Origin: Odontesthes bonariensis
Taxonomy: Eukaryota; Chordata; Actinopteri; Atheriniformes; Atherinopsidae
NCBI RefSeq assembly: GCF_027942865.1
Contig: NC_134507.1
Coordinates: 37,730,797 to 37,794,796, forward strand
Length of the DNA stretch: 64,000 nucleotides
Direction of reading: 5' to 3'
Below the pieces are notes generated by a model. The model did no database searches, was not told the DNA's origin, and saw only the letters and a list, made by a program, of their open reading frames with translations. The translations under genes and the position numbers were made by a program. This document shows, one piece after another, positions 44,390 to 57,400 of the stretch; position 1 is the stretch's first letter, and every line of letters starts with the position of its first letter.

Positions 44390-44650
44390 GAGTTGGAACT
44401 GTCAGAGGCTGACACCTCTTTTCCAGGTGCCTCACTCGGCCGGACGGTGCAGCAAATTCAACTGTCTGCAGTGCCATGCCAGCAGCTAACCTGAATCTGA
44501 AAAGCTTGCAGATTAAAACAGTCCGGCTTTTCTTCATCTTTCTGATCAGTTCTTGTTTCAACAACCAAGGAACTTGGAGCACAAATTTATTTAGTTTTTC
44601 CACTCTCCCCATCTCTAGAGCCACACCCACATACAGTGGGAAAATTCTTA

Positions 44651-46260
44651 TGTAACCCGGAGGTATCCCTGAGTCACGTGATTTCAGTTCAGTATGTCAA
44701 TTTATTCTCAGTAATAAATAAATAGTTACACTTATGATAAATAGTTTATTTTTACGTTTTTTTGTTTATTTGTACTTGTAAAAACATGGTAAAAACACAC
44801 TATATAGGATATAATGTGAAATATTGAATTTGAACATAACTGTGAAATATATGCGAGTTCAGGAGGGTATCGCAGGAATTGGGGAAAAGAGAGGGAGAGA
44901 ACGGGAGGAAGAAGCTCCAGGCAGGTTTGCTAGGAGAAGTGTTTGAGAGTTACACGATTAATTTCCTCTGTTAAGTCGTCATTTATCATTTATTGTGACA
45001 CTTTGTTTTTTATGGCGCAAGCTCAATCCGGGTTTTTGAATTTGATTTATAACATTGTTTTTACTATTGGTGAAGTACTACGAGTGTAGACACCGCGATA
45101 AGGCAACGCACATGACCGAGTGGTGCATGATAGCTAGCTAAAGTAAAAGAAGTGTACACCAGCGCGCCGATTGTTGCTGGTTATTTTGATAGCAGGACAA
45201 AGTCGTGAATGTTGCTTGGTTAGCGCCTCAGACTACCAGGGACGTCTGAGGTTCCACCAGGTTAACCATCGAGGGATCAACGCGCCCTGGATAGCGCCAC
45301 TGGCGACCAGGATAAAGTCAGTGGTTCCTCCGGGCACCGAGGGATCAACGCGCCCCGGATAGCACCACTGGCGACCAGGATAAAGTCAGTGGTTCCTCCG
45401 GGCACAGAGGGAGGCTCGAGCTTCGTGTCTCCACGTTTGCATGGGAGACGTGTGACACCACAGACAACCCACTGCAGCTCGCTGGGGTCGTGAGTAAAGA
45501 CAGACTTTGACGGGAATAAACTTGAGAGAATTAACAGGCCTGCAACGTTTGTTGTTTTCATAGCCGGCTTTTTGTTTCTTTTATTTGGTGCACCGGTGCA
45601 TTTTTGTATGAGTGTTGTGACTAAAAGGGTGACGTAAGCCTCACGCTCTACTTTCGGGAGTGTGGGTAACATTTGGTTTTATACTGTGGGGCTACTGTCT
45701 GCAATAGTAGCCTAGTCTAAGGGAAGTATTGGCCAACTGTTTTTGTTTTGTCTTTGATTAAGGGGGAGAGGTTTTTTGTCAATGTTTATGTTGAGTTACA
45801 GGGACAACGTTGTGCTGGGTTAGAGGAGGAGGAGCCTACTCTTCCATGCTCTTTTGAAGTTGAAGGGGCTGGTACTTAAATTTAGGTACTGAAGGGCTTA
45901 TAATTATGCAGAGTGTGGCCACGGTTTAGAGGTGTGGTCGGTAAAAGCAGTGAATATAGTGACATATAGTTTGAAGTGTACTATTGAGTACCTTTGATTT
46001 ATTGTTTTTTCATTTTGTGAGCTTATACGGGGGCAACATAGTAGTTGAGAGTGGGAGATTACCCATTTGTGCATTTTTTGTTTGAACTATTACATAAATG
46101 GTGCTTGAATAAATATTTTCTTTTGGAAATTCATTGTATAACTTGTCAGACTCCACTCACTTTAGGGTAACTGCATTACCAGGTACACATACTTACTATA
46201 GCTCAGCACGAACCCACTTTTGTCCACTTATTTATCTGAACGGTATTAGGAAGGGCTACA
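44651..46260 (+). repeat. 5' LTR of the Gypsy fossil
   Basis: About 1.61 kb, starting TGTAAC and ending GGCTACA. It contains an internal near-75-bp direct duplication (GATCAACGCGCC...GGTTCCTCCGGGCAC, near 45275-45405) that is also present in the 3' LTR. Followed by TGGCGACGAGGATGGG, a likely primer-binding site. Confidence 0.88.
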
Positions 46261-49200
46261 TAAAATGGCGACGAGGATGGGATTTGTTTAGCAGTGGGTG
46301 TATTATTTATGTTTATGTTTAAGTGAGTGGAGTAGTCTAAGTTTAACATAATAACTTATCAGTAGACATGTCAGTGTTAATTAATTGGTGGAAGCGTGAG
46401 GGGCTAGACCTCAAACATGCCTTAGTTGTCCGCCAAGTTCCAGCTGATGTCAGCATGGACACATTAGAAGAAACACTCAATTCCCTTAAACGTCTTGGTC
46501 GAGTTAAAGTGAAGGGAAGGATGTTCGATCCTCAAAGTAATGGATTGATGGTGCTTTGTGCTTGCAGTCAGGTAGTGAATATAAAAGCAATTCCTCTTGA
46601 TGTGATACCTAGGACGGGAGGGGAGCCATGGACACTCAGTGTGCCCGAGTCAGAAGAAGAAGAAAGGGTGACCTCAGCACCTGTGCTTCAAACTGAGCCC
46701 TCAACTCTCACCACAGAGCAGTTCTTAAAGTCCATAGGGGACATCCTAGAGAAAACCCAGCGAGCAGGTGCACCAGAGAACACTGCTTTCCGGAGGCTAC
46801 GAGCTTTTTCTGGAAACGTCCCAAAACAATAGACACATGGTTGATGCAGGCCCACTTGATGGTGGACGAATGTGAGTGCTCTATGGGGAAAAACGCAAGC
46901 GCATCATTGAGAGCTTAAAAGGCCCTGCATTAGAGATCGCACAAGCAGTTAGGTCTAGTGACCCCAACGCCACACCCAAGGATTATCTCGAGGCCTTAGA
47001 GTGTGCCTTTGGGTCTTCTGTATCAGGAGAAGACTTGTATTATGCATTCAGATCGCTGCGCCAAAATCAAGGAGAGAGGTTGTCGGATTTCTTGCGTCGC
47101 ATTGAACATGCATTAACTAAGGTCGTTCTTAGGGGTGGGGTGACAGCTACCCAAAGAGACAGGTGCGTATTGAACAACTTCTACGGGGCGCGATTGAGTC
47201 AGACCTTGTGTTAGTACAACTACGTCTCCGTGAACGCAAAGTCAACCCCCCTTCATTCTTACAACTTCTAACTGAGATACGTGAAGAGGAAGACCAGCAG
47301 TCAGTGAGACAGAAGTCAACAACACTGAATGCTAAAGCTACCGTACGGCAAGTTAAAACAACTGAGGATGAGCCGCTGAGTTCCACTGATGCAGCTAAGC
47401 TACGGGCAGAATTGGACAAGCTCAGAGTGGTAGTTGCTAAATTGACAGCCAATGAAGCACGACACACAGCACCTAGCAGGGAGACTGAGACTACCGTAGC
47501 CCCACACAGTCATCCTATGGACAACGACAGTGAGGTCAGGGCCCTACAGAGACAGGTAGCTGACCTTCAGCAACAACTGCAGATTATGACTGTGAACCAC
47601 CGCAGTGTGCCTTACAGTGCATCCCCAGCATGGAAGCCTCAGGGTGGGGGTGACACTTATCCCAAACCAGTGTCTGCTAACAGCAGGATGGCTCAGCTTT
47701 CTAGTGGATTAGGGGAGTATTTCTGCTATCGTTGTGGGCAGGATGGACATATAGCCACTCGGTGCACTGCTGAAGAAGATTCGGGTAAAGTCATCACTCG
47801 ACTAATTCGTAGCTTGCGTAAACAAAAAGGGGAAGACTCCTCTCAGAACAACCCTGACTCAGCTGATACAAATTGCCCGGTGAAGAAAAGCCAAGTGGAA
47901 ACCCCAGTAGCCTCCCTCCTTCCTGACGGGTTAGTGGGAAAACCGTCTCTGAGCCCTGTGAAGATCGAGGGACATGCATGTACTGCCTTGATGGATAGCG
48001 GGTCTACTGTTACCATTATTTTCGAGAAGAGGTACCGTGAGCATTTGTCTCATCTCACCATCCAGCCTATTTCAAGGTTATGCATCTGGGGCCTAAGTGA
48101 CAGTAGCTACCCTTACCTGGGTTACGTGGCAGTCTCCATGCAGATCCAAGATGGTGAAGGCCGTTTCCTTACCCAGACAGTCCTGGCGTTGGTATGCCCT
48201 GACCCCCAAGGACCAGACCAAGTTTCAGTGATTATAGGTACTAATGCAAGGGCATTTCACCATGAACTGGTGACAAATAGCAGAGCAGCGGGACACCACT
48301 CTGCGATGGCCTGGAGAGTGACTGCTGGTCTCCCGACACCAAACCCTGAAACACTGAAGAGTCTTACTTCAGATCATGTGGGGCAGGTTAAGTGGGTGGG
48401 CCCAGGGCCACTTACTTTGACGCCAGGGGAATCCTGTGTAGCTGTCGGCAAAGCTACCCTTGACGGGGCAGGGAATCCTGGGATACTGGTTGTGGATAGC
48501 TCAAGTGCCTTACCACAAGGGGTGGCCTTGCCTCCCTGTGTGTTGTTACCAGCTGACATGAATAAAGACCGTTGTAAAGTTCTCCTACAGAATGTCTCCC
48601 TGAAAACAAAATCCATCCCCAAAGGGACGGTCATAGCGCAGATCCATAGAGCCGACGTGGTGACTGGTCTTGCACAGGCCCCATCCGTCCAGGATGCCAT
48701 TGATCCAGCTTTGTTTGATTTCGGAGACTCCCTGTTACCTCAGAAGTGGCGGGACAGACTAGCTCAGAAGTTAGCAGAAAGGACTAAAGTGTTCTCTGTG
48801 GAGGAATGGGATGTAGGATTGGCTAAAGATGTGGAGCACCGCATTAGGCTTTCAGACTCCCGACCTTTTAGAGAACGATCCAGACGCATTGCTCCTGGAG
48901 ATATCGATGATGTACGGCGACATCTACAGGAGTTGTTGGCCGCCGGAATAATCAAGGAATCACGCAGCCCGTACGCATCGCCCATTGTCATAGCAAGGAA
49001 AAAGAGTGGCAAAATTCGCATGTGTATCGATTACAGAACCCTAAACACACACACTATCCCAGATCAGTACACAGTACCTAGGATAGATGATGCCCTTGAC
49101 TGTCTATCTGGGAGCAAGTGGTTTTCTGTTTTGGATTTAAGAAGCGGTTATTACCAAATTCCTATGTGTGACGAGGACATGGAGAAGACCGCTTTTATCT

Positions 49201-52200
49201 GTCCACTGGGTTTCGATCAATTCGAACGAATGCCGCAGGGCATCATGGGCGCTCCTGCGACGTTCCAACGTTTGATGGAGAAAGCAGTGGGAGATATGCA
49301 CTTGTTGCGGTGCTTAGTGTACCTGGATGACATAATTGTGTTCAGCCACACAATCGAAGAGCACGAAGAGCGGTTGCTTAAAGTCTTGGACCGCCTGGAG
49401 GAATTTGGGCTGAAAGTATCCATTGACAAGTGTCAGTTCTTTCGAACTTGTGTTAAGTATGTAGGGCACATTGTATCTGAAGATGGGGTCTCCACAGACG
49501 CAGACAAGATTAAGGCGGTGGCCCAGTGGCCACAACCCACAAACCTGAAGTCATTGCAGTCATTTTTAGGGTTTTGTGGTTATTACAGACAATTTATCGC
49601 CAACTACTCTGCAATTGTGCGCCCCCTGACTGACCTAACAAGAGGTTATGAGCCCCCCAGACGGGGATGACCAAAACAAAACGAACAGGGAAAACACTAC
49701 TTGAGCAAGGCTGAGCCATTTGGGGAACGATGGACTCCCGCCTGTACCGAGTCATTCCAAAAAATTAAGACTTGCTTGATTCAGGCCCCAGTGTTAGCAT
49801 TCGCTGATCCAACCCGCCCTTACATACTGCATGTGGATGCCAGTTTCGATGGCCTGGGAGCTGTGCTCAACCAAGAATACCCAGACGGCCTGCGACCGGT
49901 AGCATTTGCAAGCAGAAAGCTCAGTGTTTCAGAACGCAACTACCCAGTTCATCAACTTGAATTTCTAGCCCTAAAATGGGCCGTAGTGGATAAATTTCAT
50001 GACTACCTTTATGGCCTTCGCTTTACTGTACGCACAGACAATAATCCATTAACCTACGTCCTGACTAGTGCTAAGCTGAATTCCTGTGGCCATAGGTGGT
50101 TGGCGGCCTTGTCTGTGTATGATTTCTGCATAAAATACAGACCAGGGCGCAAAAATGTAGACGCTGACCTTTTGTCCCGAAATGTAGTTGAGCAGGTCGG
50201 GTGTATTACCCCTGATGGGGTCAAAGCCATCTGTGAGCCCATTCACACCCCTGTGCTCAGTGACCCTGCAACTAGATGCGTTGATCAGTTGGGTGCCCCA
50301 CCCCAGTGCGTCCCGCAGGCGTACTTTCACTTCATACAAATCAGCGAAGGGAATTTGGAGCCTTTTAGTTTAGGTGAGCTGCGTGTGGCACAGGATGCCG
50401 ATGACACCAATAGTAAAATGAAACAAGCCCTACTAGCTGGTAGACCAATTGCCTCCCCACGAGATTCCCCAGAACTCAGTGCCCTACAAAGGGAGTGGCC
50501 ACGTCTTATTATCAAGAAGGGAAATGCTATATCGAAACACTGTCAGGAAATTAGGGAAACAGATTTCCCAGTTCGTGCTACCCAAGCAGTTGAGAGTCCC
50601 TGCCCTACAGTCACTACATGATGAGGGAGGGCACTTGGGCATTGAACGTGTCATTGAACTGATGAGGGAGAGATTCTTCTGGCCCAAGATGGCAAATGAC
50701 ATAGCCAACTACATAAAGAACTGTGGCAGATGTGTAGTTAGGAAGACTCTCCCTGGACGTGCCGCTCCATTAAACCAGCTTACCAGTAGTGGACCACTCG
50801 AGCTGGTTTGCATTGACTTTTTATCAATAGAGCCAGATTCCCACGGAGTCACGAATGTTTTAGTAGTGACAGACCACTTCACAAGATACGCCCAAGCCTA
50901 TCCCACTCGGGATCAGAAGGCCCCTACGGTTGCAAAAGTACTGGTTGAGAAGTTTTTTGTCAACTGTGGGTTGCCTGCTCGGCTCCATTCCGATCAGGGG
51001 AGGGATTTTGAAAGCCGACTAATCAAAGAGATGCTCAAAGTGTTGGGTATACGGAAGTCTAGAACGACCCCTTACCATCCTCAGGGAGACCCTCAGCCTG
51101 AGAGGTTTAACCGTACTTTGCTCTCCATGTTGGGTACTCTAGATTCTGGAAAGAAACAAAGGGGGAGTCAGCAAATATCCACTCTTGTTAATGCGTACAA
51201 TTGCACACAAAATGATGCCACTGGTTACTCCCCCTATTTCTTAATGTTTGGGAGGGAGGCCCGCCTTCCCATAGATGTGTGTTTTCGGGCAGTGTTTGAC
51301 AGTGAGGAGGCAGTCACTCACCAGAAGTATGTTGACAACTTGAGAGGTGACCTCAAGAACGCATACCAGTTGGCCATGGAAGCCTCTACTAAAAACCATC
51401 AAAAGAACAAACGGGCTTATGACCGAACTGTACGCCAACAGGCTCTTGAAAAGGGGGACAGAGTACTTGTGCGGGCATTAGGGGGAACTGGTTAACAGAA
51501 GCTGAAAGACAAATGGAGTTCACTGCCCTGTGTAGTTCTTGAAAAGTTGCCGAACTTACCTGTTTATCGGGTACAACCTGAAATGGGAGCAGGGGTAGTG
51601 AAAACCTTACATAGGGATCATTTATTACCCATTGGCGAAGTGGTAAGATTGCCCTATTCCAAGAATAATGACAAAGAGGAGCCAGAGCCACACACAAAGG
51701 GGGTGGCTACACGGCGCAAACACCGGGGAACACGAAACAGTCACCATACCCAACATACTGATCATGAATCCAGTTCCTCTGATGAGGATAGGGACTATTA
51801 TTCTCCTAGAGTCACTGTAAGTTTAGATCCTGATATCCCACCATCCATGGAAGTGGCTGCAAGTATGGAGAATAGAGGTCAAGATGTGTTGGAAGCAATT
51901 TCCCCACCGTCAGCACAGCTTACTGCAGAGAGTGGTGGGGCTGATAATAGCGGCGAAGAGAATCCTCCTATCATAGAGACAGATGCAGGGTTGGCATTAG
52001 ATAATGGTGATGTGGATATGCAACCAGCTCACGTAGAACCGACAGAAGGTTCTGCAAATAACACGGACAGTGTCATTGTGTCTATTGACTGTGAAGGTAT
52101 AGGACAGTATGCCCCTAGAGGGAGGCGACAGCCAAAGCCAGTGCTGCGGTTCAACTATGATGAATTGGGGAAACCTTCAGATTGCCCGGTAGTTATTCAA

Positions 52201-52319
52201 CACAAGGGCATACGGGTATCAGTCAGCAAAGACAGGGTCAGCCCCAATACTGCATGTTTGATGATTCGTATCGTTCCCATGGTCTGATGGGGACATACAG
52301 ACCATTTGAAGGGGGAGGG

Positions 52320-53930
52320 TGTAAGTCAGTTCAGTATGTCAATTTATTCTCAGTAATAAATAAATAGTTACACTTATGATAAATAGTTTATTTTTACGTT
52401 TTTTTTGTATATTTGTACTTGTAAAAACATGGCAAAAACACACCATATGGGATATAAAGTGAAATATTGAATTTGAACATAACTGTGAAATATATGCGAG
52501 TTCAGGTGGGTATCACGGGAATTGGGGAAAAAGAGAGGGAGAGAACGGGAGGAAGAAGCTCCAGGCAGGTTTGCTAGGAGAAGTGTTTGAGAGTTACACG
52601 ATTAGTTTCCTCTGTTAAGTCGTCACTTATCATTTATTGTGACACTTAGTGTTTTATGGCGCAAGCTCAATCCGGATTTGTGAATTTGATTTATTACATT
52701 GTTTTTACTATTGGTGAAGTACTACGAGTGTAGACACCGCGATAAGGCAACGCACATGACCGAGTGGTGCATGATAGCTAGCTAAAGTAAAAGAAGTGTA
52801 CACCAGCGCGCCGATTGTTGCTGGTTATTTTGATAGCAGGACAAAGCAGTGAATGTTGCTTGGTTAGCGCCTCAGACTACCAGGGACGTCTGAGGTTCCA
52901 CCAGGTTAACCATCGAGGGATCAACGCGCCCCGGAGAGCGCCACTGGCAACCAGGATAAAGTCAGTGGTTCCTCCGGGCACCGAGGGATCAACGCGCCCC
53001 GGATAGCACCACTGGCGACCAGGATAAAGTCAGTGGTTCCTCCGGGCACCGAGGGAGGCTCGCGCTTCGTGTCTCCACGTTTGCATGGGAGACGTGTGAC
53101 ACCACAGACAACCCACTGCAGCTCTCTGGGGTCGTGAGTAAAGACAGACTTTGACGGGAACAAACTTGAGAGAATTAACAGGCATGCAACGTTTGTTGTT
53201 TTCATAGCCAGCTTTTTGTTTCTTTTATTTGGTGCACCGGTGCATTTTTGTATGAGTGTTGTGACTAGAAGGGTGACGTAAGCCTCACGCTCTACTTTCG
53301 GGAGTGTGGGTAACATTTGGTTTTATACTGTGGGGCTACTGTCTGCAATAGTAGCCTAGTCTAAGGGAAGTATTGGCCAACTGTTTTTGTTTTGTCTTTG
53401 ATTAAGGGGGAGAGGTTTTTTGTCAATGTTTATGTTGAGTTACAGGGACAACGTTGTGCTGGGTTAGAGGAGGAGGAGCCTACTCTTCCATGCTCTTTTG
53501 AAGTTGAAGGGGCTGGTACTTAAATTTAGGTACTGAAGGGCTTATAATTATGCAGAGTGTGGCCACGGTTTAGAGGTGTGGTCGGTAAAAGCAGTGAATA
53601 TAGTGACATATAGTTTGAAGTGTACTATTGAGTACCTTTGATTTATTGTTTTTTCATTTTGTGAGCTTATACGGGGGCAACATAGTAGTTGAGAGTGGGA
53701 GATTACCCATTTGTGCATTTTTTGTTTGAACTATTACATAGTTTTATTTTTTCTATTGAACATATAAATGGTGCTTAAACAAATATTTTCTTTTGGAAAT
53801 TCATTGTATAACTTGTCAGACTCTACTCACTTTAGGGTAACTGCATTACCAGGTACACATACTTACTATAGCTCAGCACGAACCCACTTTTGTCCACTTA
53901 TTTATCTGAACGGTAATAGGAAGGGCTACA
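52320..53930 (+). repeat. 3' LTR of the Gypsy fossil
   Basis: About 1.61 kb, starting TGTAAG and ending GGCTACA, closely matching the 5' LTR throughout. Followed at once by the target duplication CTTA and the rest of the interrupted U1 spacer. Confidence 0.88.
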
Positions 53931-54208
53931 CTTAGTTGAAGCAAACCCTCACGGCTTAATATCTCCAGTGTAGAAATGCTGCCGTTGTTGCCATCACTAA
54001 GGCAATGCCCACCTGCCTGGGGTGACTGCACTGTATGACATCACCTGACAACTGCGCAGCTGCATATCAGCTGTGCAGACCTGCCGCAGCATTCAGCAAA
54101 CCTTGCAAAACATGGGTTTTAAAGATAGAAAGGCGTTATTAAAGCAGCAACGCCAGGACAAAAACCAAGGTAGAGTTGCCCTGGGATATTCACTTTAAAC
54201 AGTCAAAT

Positions 54209-54372
54209 CAGGGGAGAGCGCGAACGCAGTCCCCCACTACCAGAAATTATGCAGTCGAGATTCCCACATTTGGGGAATTCGTAAGGGTCAGTACAGCCGG
54301 TATGCAATGGCTGAGCCTCGTCCTGGGTGAACCACCTTCTTGATCATGGTATCTCCCCTGCCAGGTAAGTAT
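54209..54372 (-). ncRNA. U1 snRNA, array copy 6, promoter lost
   Basis: 164 nt with 5' ATACTTACCTG, canonical ATACCATGATC and Sm site AATTTCTGG. It differs from the others at single bases, such as ACCGGCTGTACTGACCCTTA in the central region. U1-type flank continues upstream only to 54427, 55 bp from the start. There a Gmr1-type fossil begins and the CACCG core of the PSE is gone, so the gene is probably silent. Confidence 0.85.
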
Positions 54373-54427
54373 GAGTTGGAACTGTCAGAGGCTGACACCT
54401 CTTTTCCAGGTGCCTCACTCGGCCGGA

Positions 54428-57400
54428 CACATGCCAACTAACAAGTAAGCCCAATCAGACTCTAAAACCTGCTCCTCTATTACCAATTCCAGCAGTCAAT
54501 CAACCTTTTGAGCATGTGATCGTGGACTGTTTGGGCCCCCTCCCTCGCTCGAAATCCGGTACTATCTATCTTCTCACTGTAATGTGCCAAGCCACTCGCT
54601 ATCCAGCAGCATACCCGTTGCGTACCATCACTGCTAGGTCGGTGGTGAGAGCGTTGTCACAATTCATCTCTATATTTGGCATTCCAAAAATCATTCAAAG
54701 TGACCAGGGTTCGAATTTCTCCTCACACCTTTTCTCTCAAGTGTTGAAGCAGCTTAACATCAAGCATAACAAAGCATCTGCGTATCATGCACAAAGTCAC
54801 GGAGCATTAGAACGTTTCCATCAAACGTTGAAGTCGTTGCTACGTTCTTATTGCATTCAAATGGAAGGTGACTGGGAGGAGGGTTTGCCCTGGTTAATGC
54901 TTGCGGCTAGGGAAGTAGTTCAAGAGAGTACAGGGTTTAGCCCAAATGACTTGGTGTTCGGCCATACTGTACGAGGTCCGTTAGCCATTTTGAGGGACCA
55001 GTGGATGGGGGAGGACCCTCCCCGGAACCTGTTAGACTATGTGAATGGTTTTCGGCGTAGACTTTATGCAGCTGGCGAACTGGCCAGGGAGAAAATGGAG
55101 CATGTGCAGGGAAAAATGAAAAAGCTCTATGATAGACGTACGGAACGGTGGGTTTTCAGTCCTGGTGATCGAGTACTGGCGCTGTTGCCCATCATAGGCT
55201 CGCCATTTCAAGCCAAATTTAATGGCCCACACACAGTTTTAAGGAAGCTTTCTGATTTAAATTATTTGATTTCGACTCCAGAGCGCAGGAAAACCACCCA
55301 ATTGTGTCATGTGAACCTGTTAAAACCATATTATGAGCGTGCGTCAAAATCACCTGGGTATGGTGCACAGGTTATCGCGGCGAATTCTCATCCAGCATGT
55401 TTAGCAACTAGAGCATCAGCGGTCACTACACCTTTGTTGGTGAGTGAGGTGGAGGCGGATGGGTTACCAGCTGTTGATCAAGCATTAACACATGGGCGGC
55501 TGAAAAACTCTGAGGCTCTCTGTAACCTTGAGGCATTGTTGCAACATCTGCCAGAGTTAGAAAGGGCAGAGTTGGCAGAGTTGATTAGGTCTTTTCCATG
55601 TTTGTTTGGTGATACGCCTACTCAGACCCTCCTTATTGAACACGATATTGAGGTGGGAGATGTTCAGCCTATTCGTCAACGTTTTTTTCGTCTCAATGCT
55701 GAAAAACGCAGGTATCTGGATGCCGAAATTAAGTATATGTTGGAGAATGGAATAGCTGAGCCATCCTCCTCAAGCTGGGCATCGCCTTGCATCACGGTAC
55801 CCAAAGCAGACGGCACACCAAGGTTTTGCACTGACTTCAGGAAAGTTAATGCTGTCACCAGACCTGACTCGTTCCCACTTCCTCGTATGGAAGATTGTGT
55901 AGATGAGGTTGGTCATGCTAAGTTTGTAAGTAAGTTTGATATATTGAAAGGGTACTGACAGGTCCCTTTAACTCAGCGGGCCCATGAAATTTCTGCATTT
56001 GTGACACCGCACAGTTTGTTTTCTTACAAGGTTATGCCTTTTGGCTTGAGAAATGCGCCAGCGACATTTCAACGCCTTATGACTCGTGTTCTGGGGGACC
56101 TGGAGGGTTGCGCTGTCTATTTGGATGACGTGGTGGTGTTTTCTGACTCTTGGCGTCAGCATGTCGAGCGCATCAGGGCGCTGTTCGGTCGCTTGGCTGA
56201 GGCCTGTCTCACCGTGAACCTCTCAAAATTTGAGTTTGCCAAGGCGACAGTGACTTATCTTGGCCGAGTTGTGGGTCAGGGGTGCGTCCGTCCTGTGGCT
56301 GCTAAAGTGAGCCCGGTTGAAAATTATCCGGTACCAACCACGAAAAAGGAACTGTTGCGTTGTCTTGGATTAGTGGGTTACTACAGGTGTTTTTGTCGCA
56401 ATTTTTCCACTGTTGCATCGCCACTCACTAAACTTTTGAAGGCAAAGGCAGTGTATATATGGACCCCTGAATGTCAACAGGCTTTTGAGAACATTAAAGC
56501 CTTGTTATGTACAGCTCCTGTTCTTGAGGCACCACGGTTTGACCGCCCTTTTTCACTGCAGGTAGATGCGAGTCATGTGGGTGCAGGTGCTGTTCTATTG
56601 CAAGCTGATGATCTGGGTGTTGATAAGCCAGTGAGTTTTTTTTCCCAAAAAGTTTAACTCCTACCAACTAAATTATTCAATCATCGAAAAGGAGGCACTA
56701 GCTTTGATATGGGCTTTGAAACATTTTGACGTGTATGTAGTTTCAGGCACTGCACCCGTGGTGGTCTACACGGATCACAATCCACTAACCTTTTTGAACT
56801 CCTTGCAGTGTCCAAACCAGAGACTGATACGATGGTCTCTGATGTTGCAGTCTTATGGGTTGGACATCCGATACATAAAAGGATCAGAGAATGTGGTGGC
56901 GGATGCCCTCTCTCGGGCCCATTAGAAGTATGGGTTGGCGAGGGACCTGGTGTGTTAGGACAACTTTGATCGGTTGATGTCCCCTTCCAGTTCCGCTTGC
57001 GGTGTCTGTTCCTGCCTCCTGTCTTTCTCCTCTTAAATGCTCACAGAAATCCTAGGCAAATCTCTGTTGCTGAGGAGCAAGAGTTTGGTGTGCTGGGGGC
57101 AGATGGCAGTGGTTGGACTTTAAGCTCCTAATGGGGCAAGTGTTTTTTTTCTGATTTGTTTTTTTTGATAACTTTTCATTGAGCATTTAATAGTGCTGGT
57201 TGTGTGTTGTACCTACTAGGTTTTAAACATATTTCGGTTCCCTATATTGAACCTCTTTTTAGGGGGAGGGTGTCACAGCCCCTGGGGCTTGTGCTGGGCA
57301 TGTCTCTCTCCTCCCTCTTTCTTTGGCTGTGTTCGAAACCGCCTACTACATACTTGAAAACGGCATACTCATCGATCTGACCGTATGCAGAGCGTTTACA

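Larger units (their letters stand above)
41444..44646 (-). repeat. Tandem U1 snRNA gene array, 712-bp units
   Basis: U1 start sites fall at 41539, 42253, 42965, 43677 and 44389, that is 714, 712, 712 and 712 bp apart. The whole unit including spacer is repeated with only scattered base changes. Each unit holds one U1 gene on the minus strand. A sixth gene lies at 54209-54372 beyond a Gypsy insertion. High identity points to recent amplification or ongoing homogenisation. Short 85-codon frames recurring in the spacer are by-products of the repeat. Confidence 0.92.
44651..53930 (+). mobile_element. Ty3/Gypsy LTR retrotransposon fossil in the U1 array
   Basis: A 9.3-kb element with long terminal repeats, flanked by CTTA on both sides (44647-44650, 53931-53934). 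Parts in order are a gag-like region from 46368, whose N-terminus resembles the PNMA-type gag seen in some vertebrate Gypsy elements, then a CCHC knuckle (CYRCGQDGHIATRC), a protease (LMDSGSTVT), reverse transcriptase (YLDDIIVFS), RNase H and integrase to about 51500, then a long acidic tail frame to 52287. It looks nearly complete with a few breaks. The two LTRs are almost identical, so the insertion is young on the scale of this locus. The purine-rich tract GAAGGGGGAGGG precedes the 3' LTR. Confidence 0.9.
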
